Source: Tolumonas lignilytica (GTDB lineage: Bacteria > Pseudomonadota > Gammaproteobacteria > Enterobacterales > Aeromonadaceae). Taken from it: DNA of 64,000 bases. Under the pieces are notes generated by a model, which worked only from the letters and a program-made list of their open reading frames with translations, was not told where the DNA came from and searched no databases. This document shows positions 63,782 to 64,000 of this stretch, in pieces; positions within the stretch are counted from its first letter, which is position 1, and the number at the start of each line of letters is the position of its first letter. The position numbers were made by a program, and so were the translations under genes. The stretch covers positions 1,116,001 through 1,180,000 of the forward strand of contig NZ_AZUK01000001.1 in NCBI RefSeq assembly GCF_000527035.1. Reading direction: 5' to 3'.

Positions 63782-64000
63782 ATGCGCCAGATTGTAGAAC
63801 TGGAGAAAGCCTATCGTCTGCTGAACCATGGCCCGACCGTGTTGATCTCGTCAGCCTGTGCAGGCAAAGAAAATGTAATGGCTGCTGCCTGGACCATGCC
63901 GTTGGACTTTTCTCCACCCAAAGTAGCAATTGTGGTGGATCGTAATACCTATACCCGACAATTAATCGAGGCTTCGGGTGAATTTGTCATCAATATTCCC
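63782..64000 (+). CDS. Flavin reductase-like protein, N-terminal part
   Basis: The first 73 residues of a flavoprotein of the flavin reductase-like (DIM6/NTAB) type; the gene continues past the window. AAAGGAAAC precedes the ATG. The translation includes KAYRLLNHGPTVLISSA, then a stretch AAAWTMPLDFSPPKVAIVVD and a tail EASGEFVINIP, typical of the FMN-binding barrel. Cofactor and substrate cannot be decided from this part. Confidence 0.8.
   Translation, partial: MRQIVELEKAYRLLNHGPTVLISSACAGKENVMAAAWTMPLDFSPPKVAIVVDRNTYTRQLIEASGEFVINIP

Overview
The window is core chromosome of a gammaproteobacterium with about 50% GC. Gene content and order match conserved Escherichia and Vibrio neighbourhoods almost throughout. 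The TolA, NlpD, RpoS and CRP sequences, together with the mutS/pncC/recA arrangement, point outside the Enterobacteriaceae. My best guess is an Aeromonadales member such as Tolumonas, but this is inference from gene style and GC. No sequence search was run. About 69 protein genes and 13 tRNA genes are supported. I see no insertion sequence, prophage, integron, CRISPR array, defence island or rRNA.

Layout. 1-1.5 kb holds the 5' three quarters of malQ on the minus strand. 1.8-4.9 kb has gapA, yeaD and convergent nadA. 5.0-5.8 kb has eight alternating Lys/Val tRNA genes, including a tRNA-Lys(CTT), behind one stringent-type promoter. 5.9-11.3 kb is the Tol-Pal cluster (ybgC-tolQRAB-pal-cpoB). 11.4-14.2 kb is the cytochrome bd oxidase cydABX, with ArcA- and FNR-like sites upstream. 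14.7-20.0 kb has ruvB, ruvA, ruvC, yebC, aspS and a zinc-ribbon gene. 20.2-25.6 kb is the plus-strand unit miaB-ybeZ-ybeY-ybeX-lnt. 25.7-31.2 kb is less standard: a HAD hydrolase, a YdcH-like gene, dusA, an orphan CheX-like gene with a tiny membrane protein, then alr and dnaB.

31.3-37.2 kb has four tRNA-Arg(ACG), tRNA-Ser(GCT), csrA, alaS, recX, recA and pncC. mutS lies divergently at 37.3-39.9 kb. 39.9-46.0 kb is a tightly packed minus-strand run, ftsB-ispD-ispF-truD-surE-pcm-nlpD-rpoS. 46.1-53.7 kb has eno, pyrG, mazG, relA and rlmD, without the mazEF module found there in E. coli. barA diverges at 53.8-56.5 kb. 56.5-60.8 kb is the most accessory-like part: a PlsC-type acyltransferase, an amino-acid racemase, a LysE-type exporter divergent from a MocR-type regulator, and yheU. 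61-64 kb has crp, argD, pabA and the start of a flavin reductase.

Working together. Several regulatory layers are visible in the DNA. LexA boxes sit in front of recA and ruvAB. Tandem ARG boxes sit in front of argD. Matching palindromes flank the MocR/exporter divergence. Global regulators encoded here are CRP, CsrA, RpoS, RelA and BarA. I found no clearly new system. The best candidates for new biology are the MocR/exporter/racemase module, the CheX-like gene with its membrane microprotein, and the hairpin that covers the start of the ydcH-like gene.
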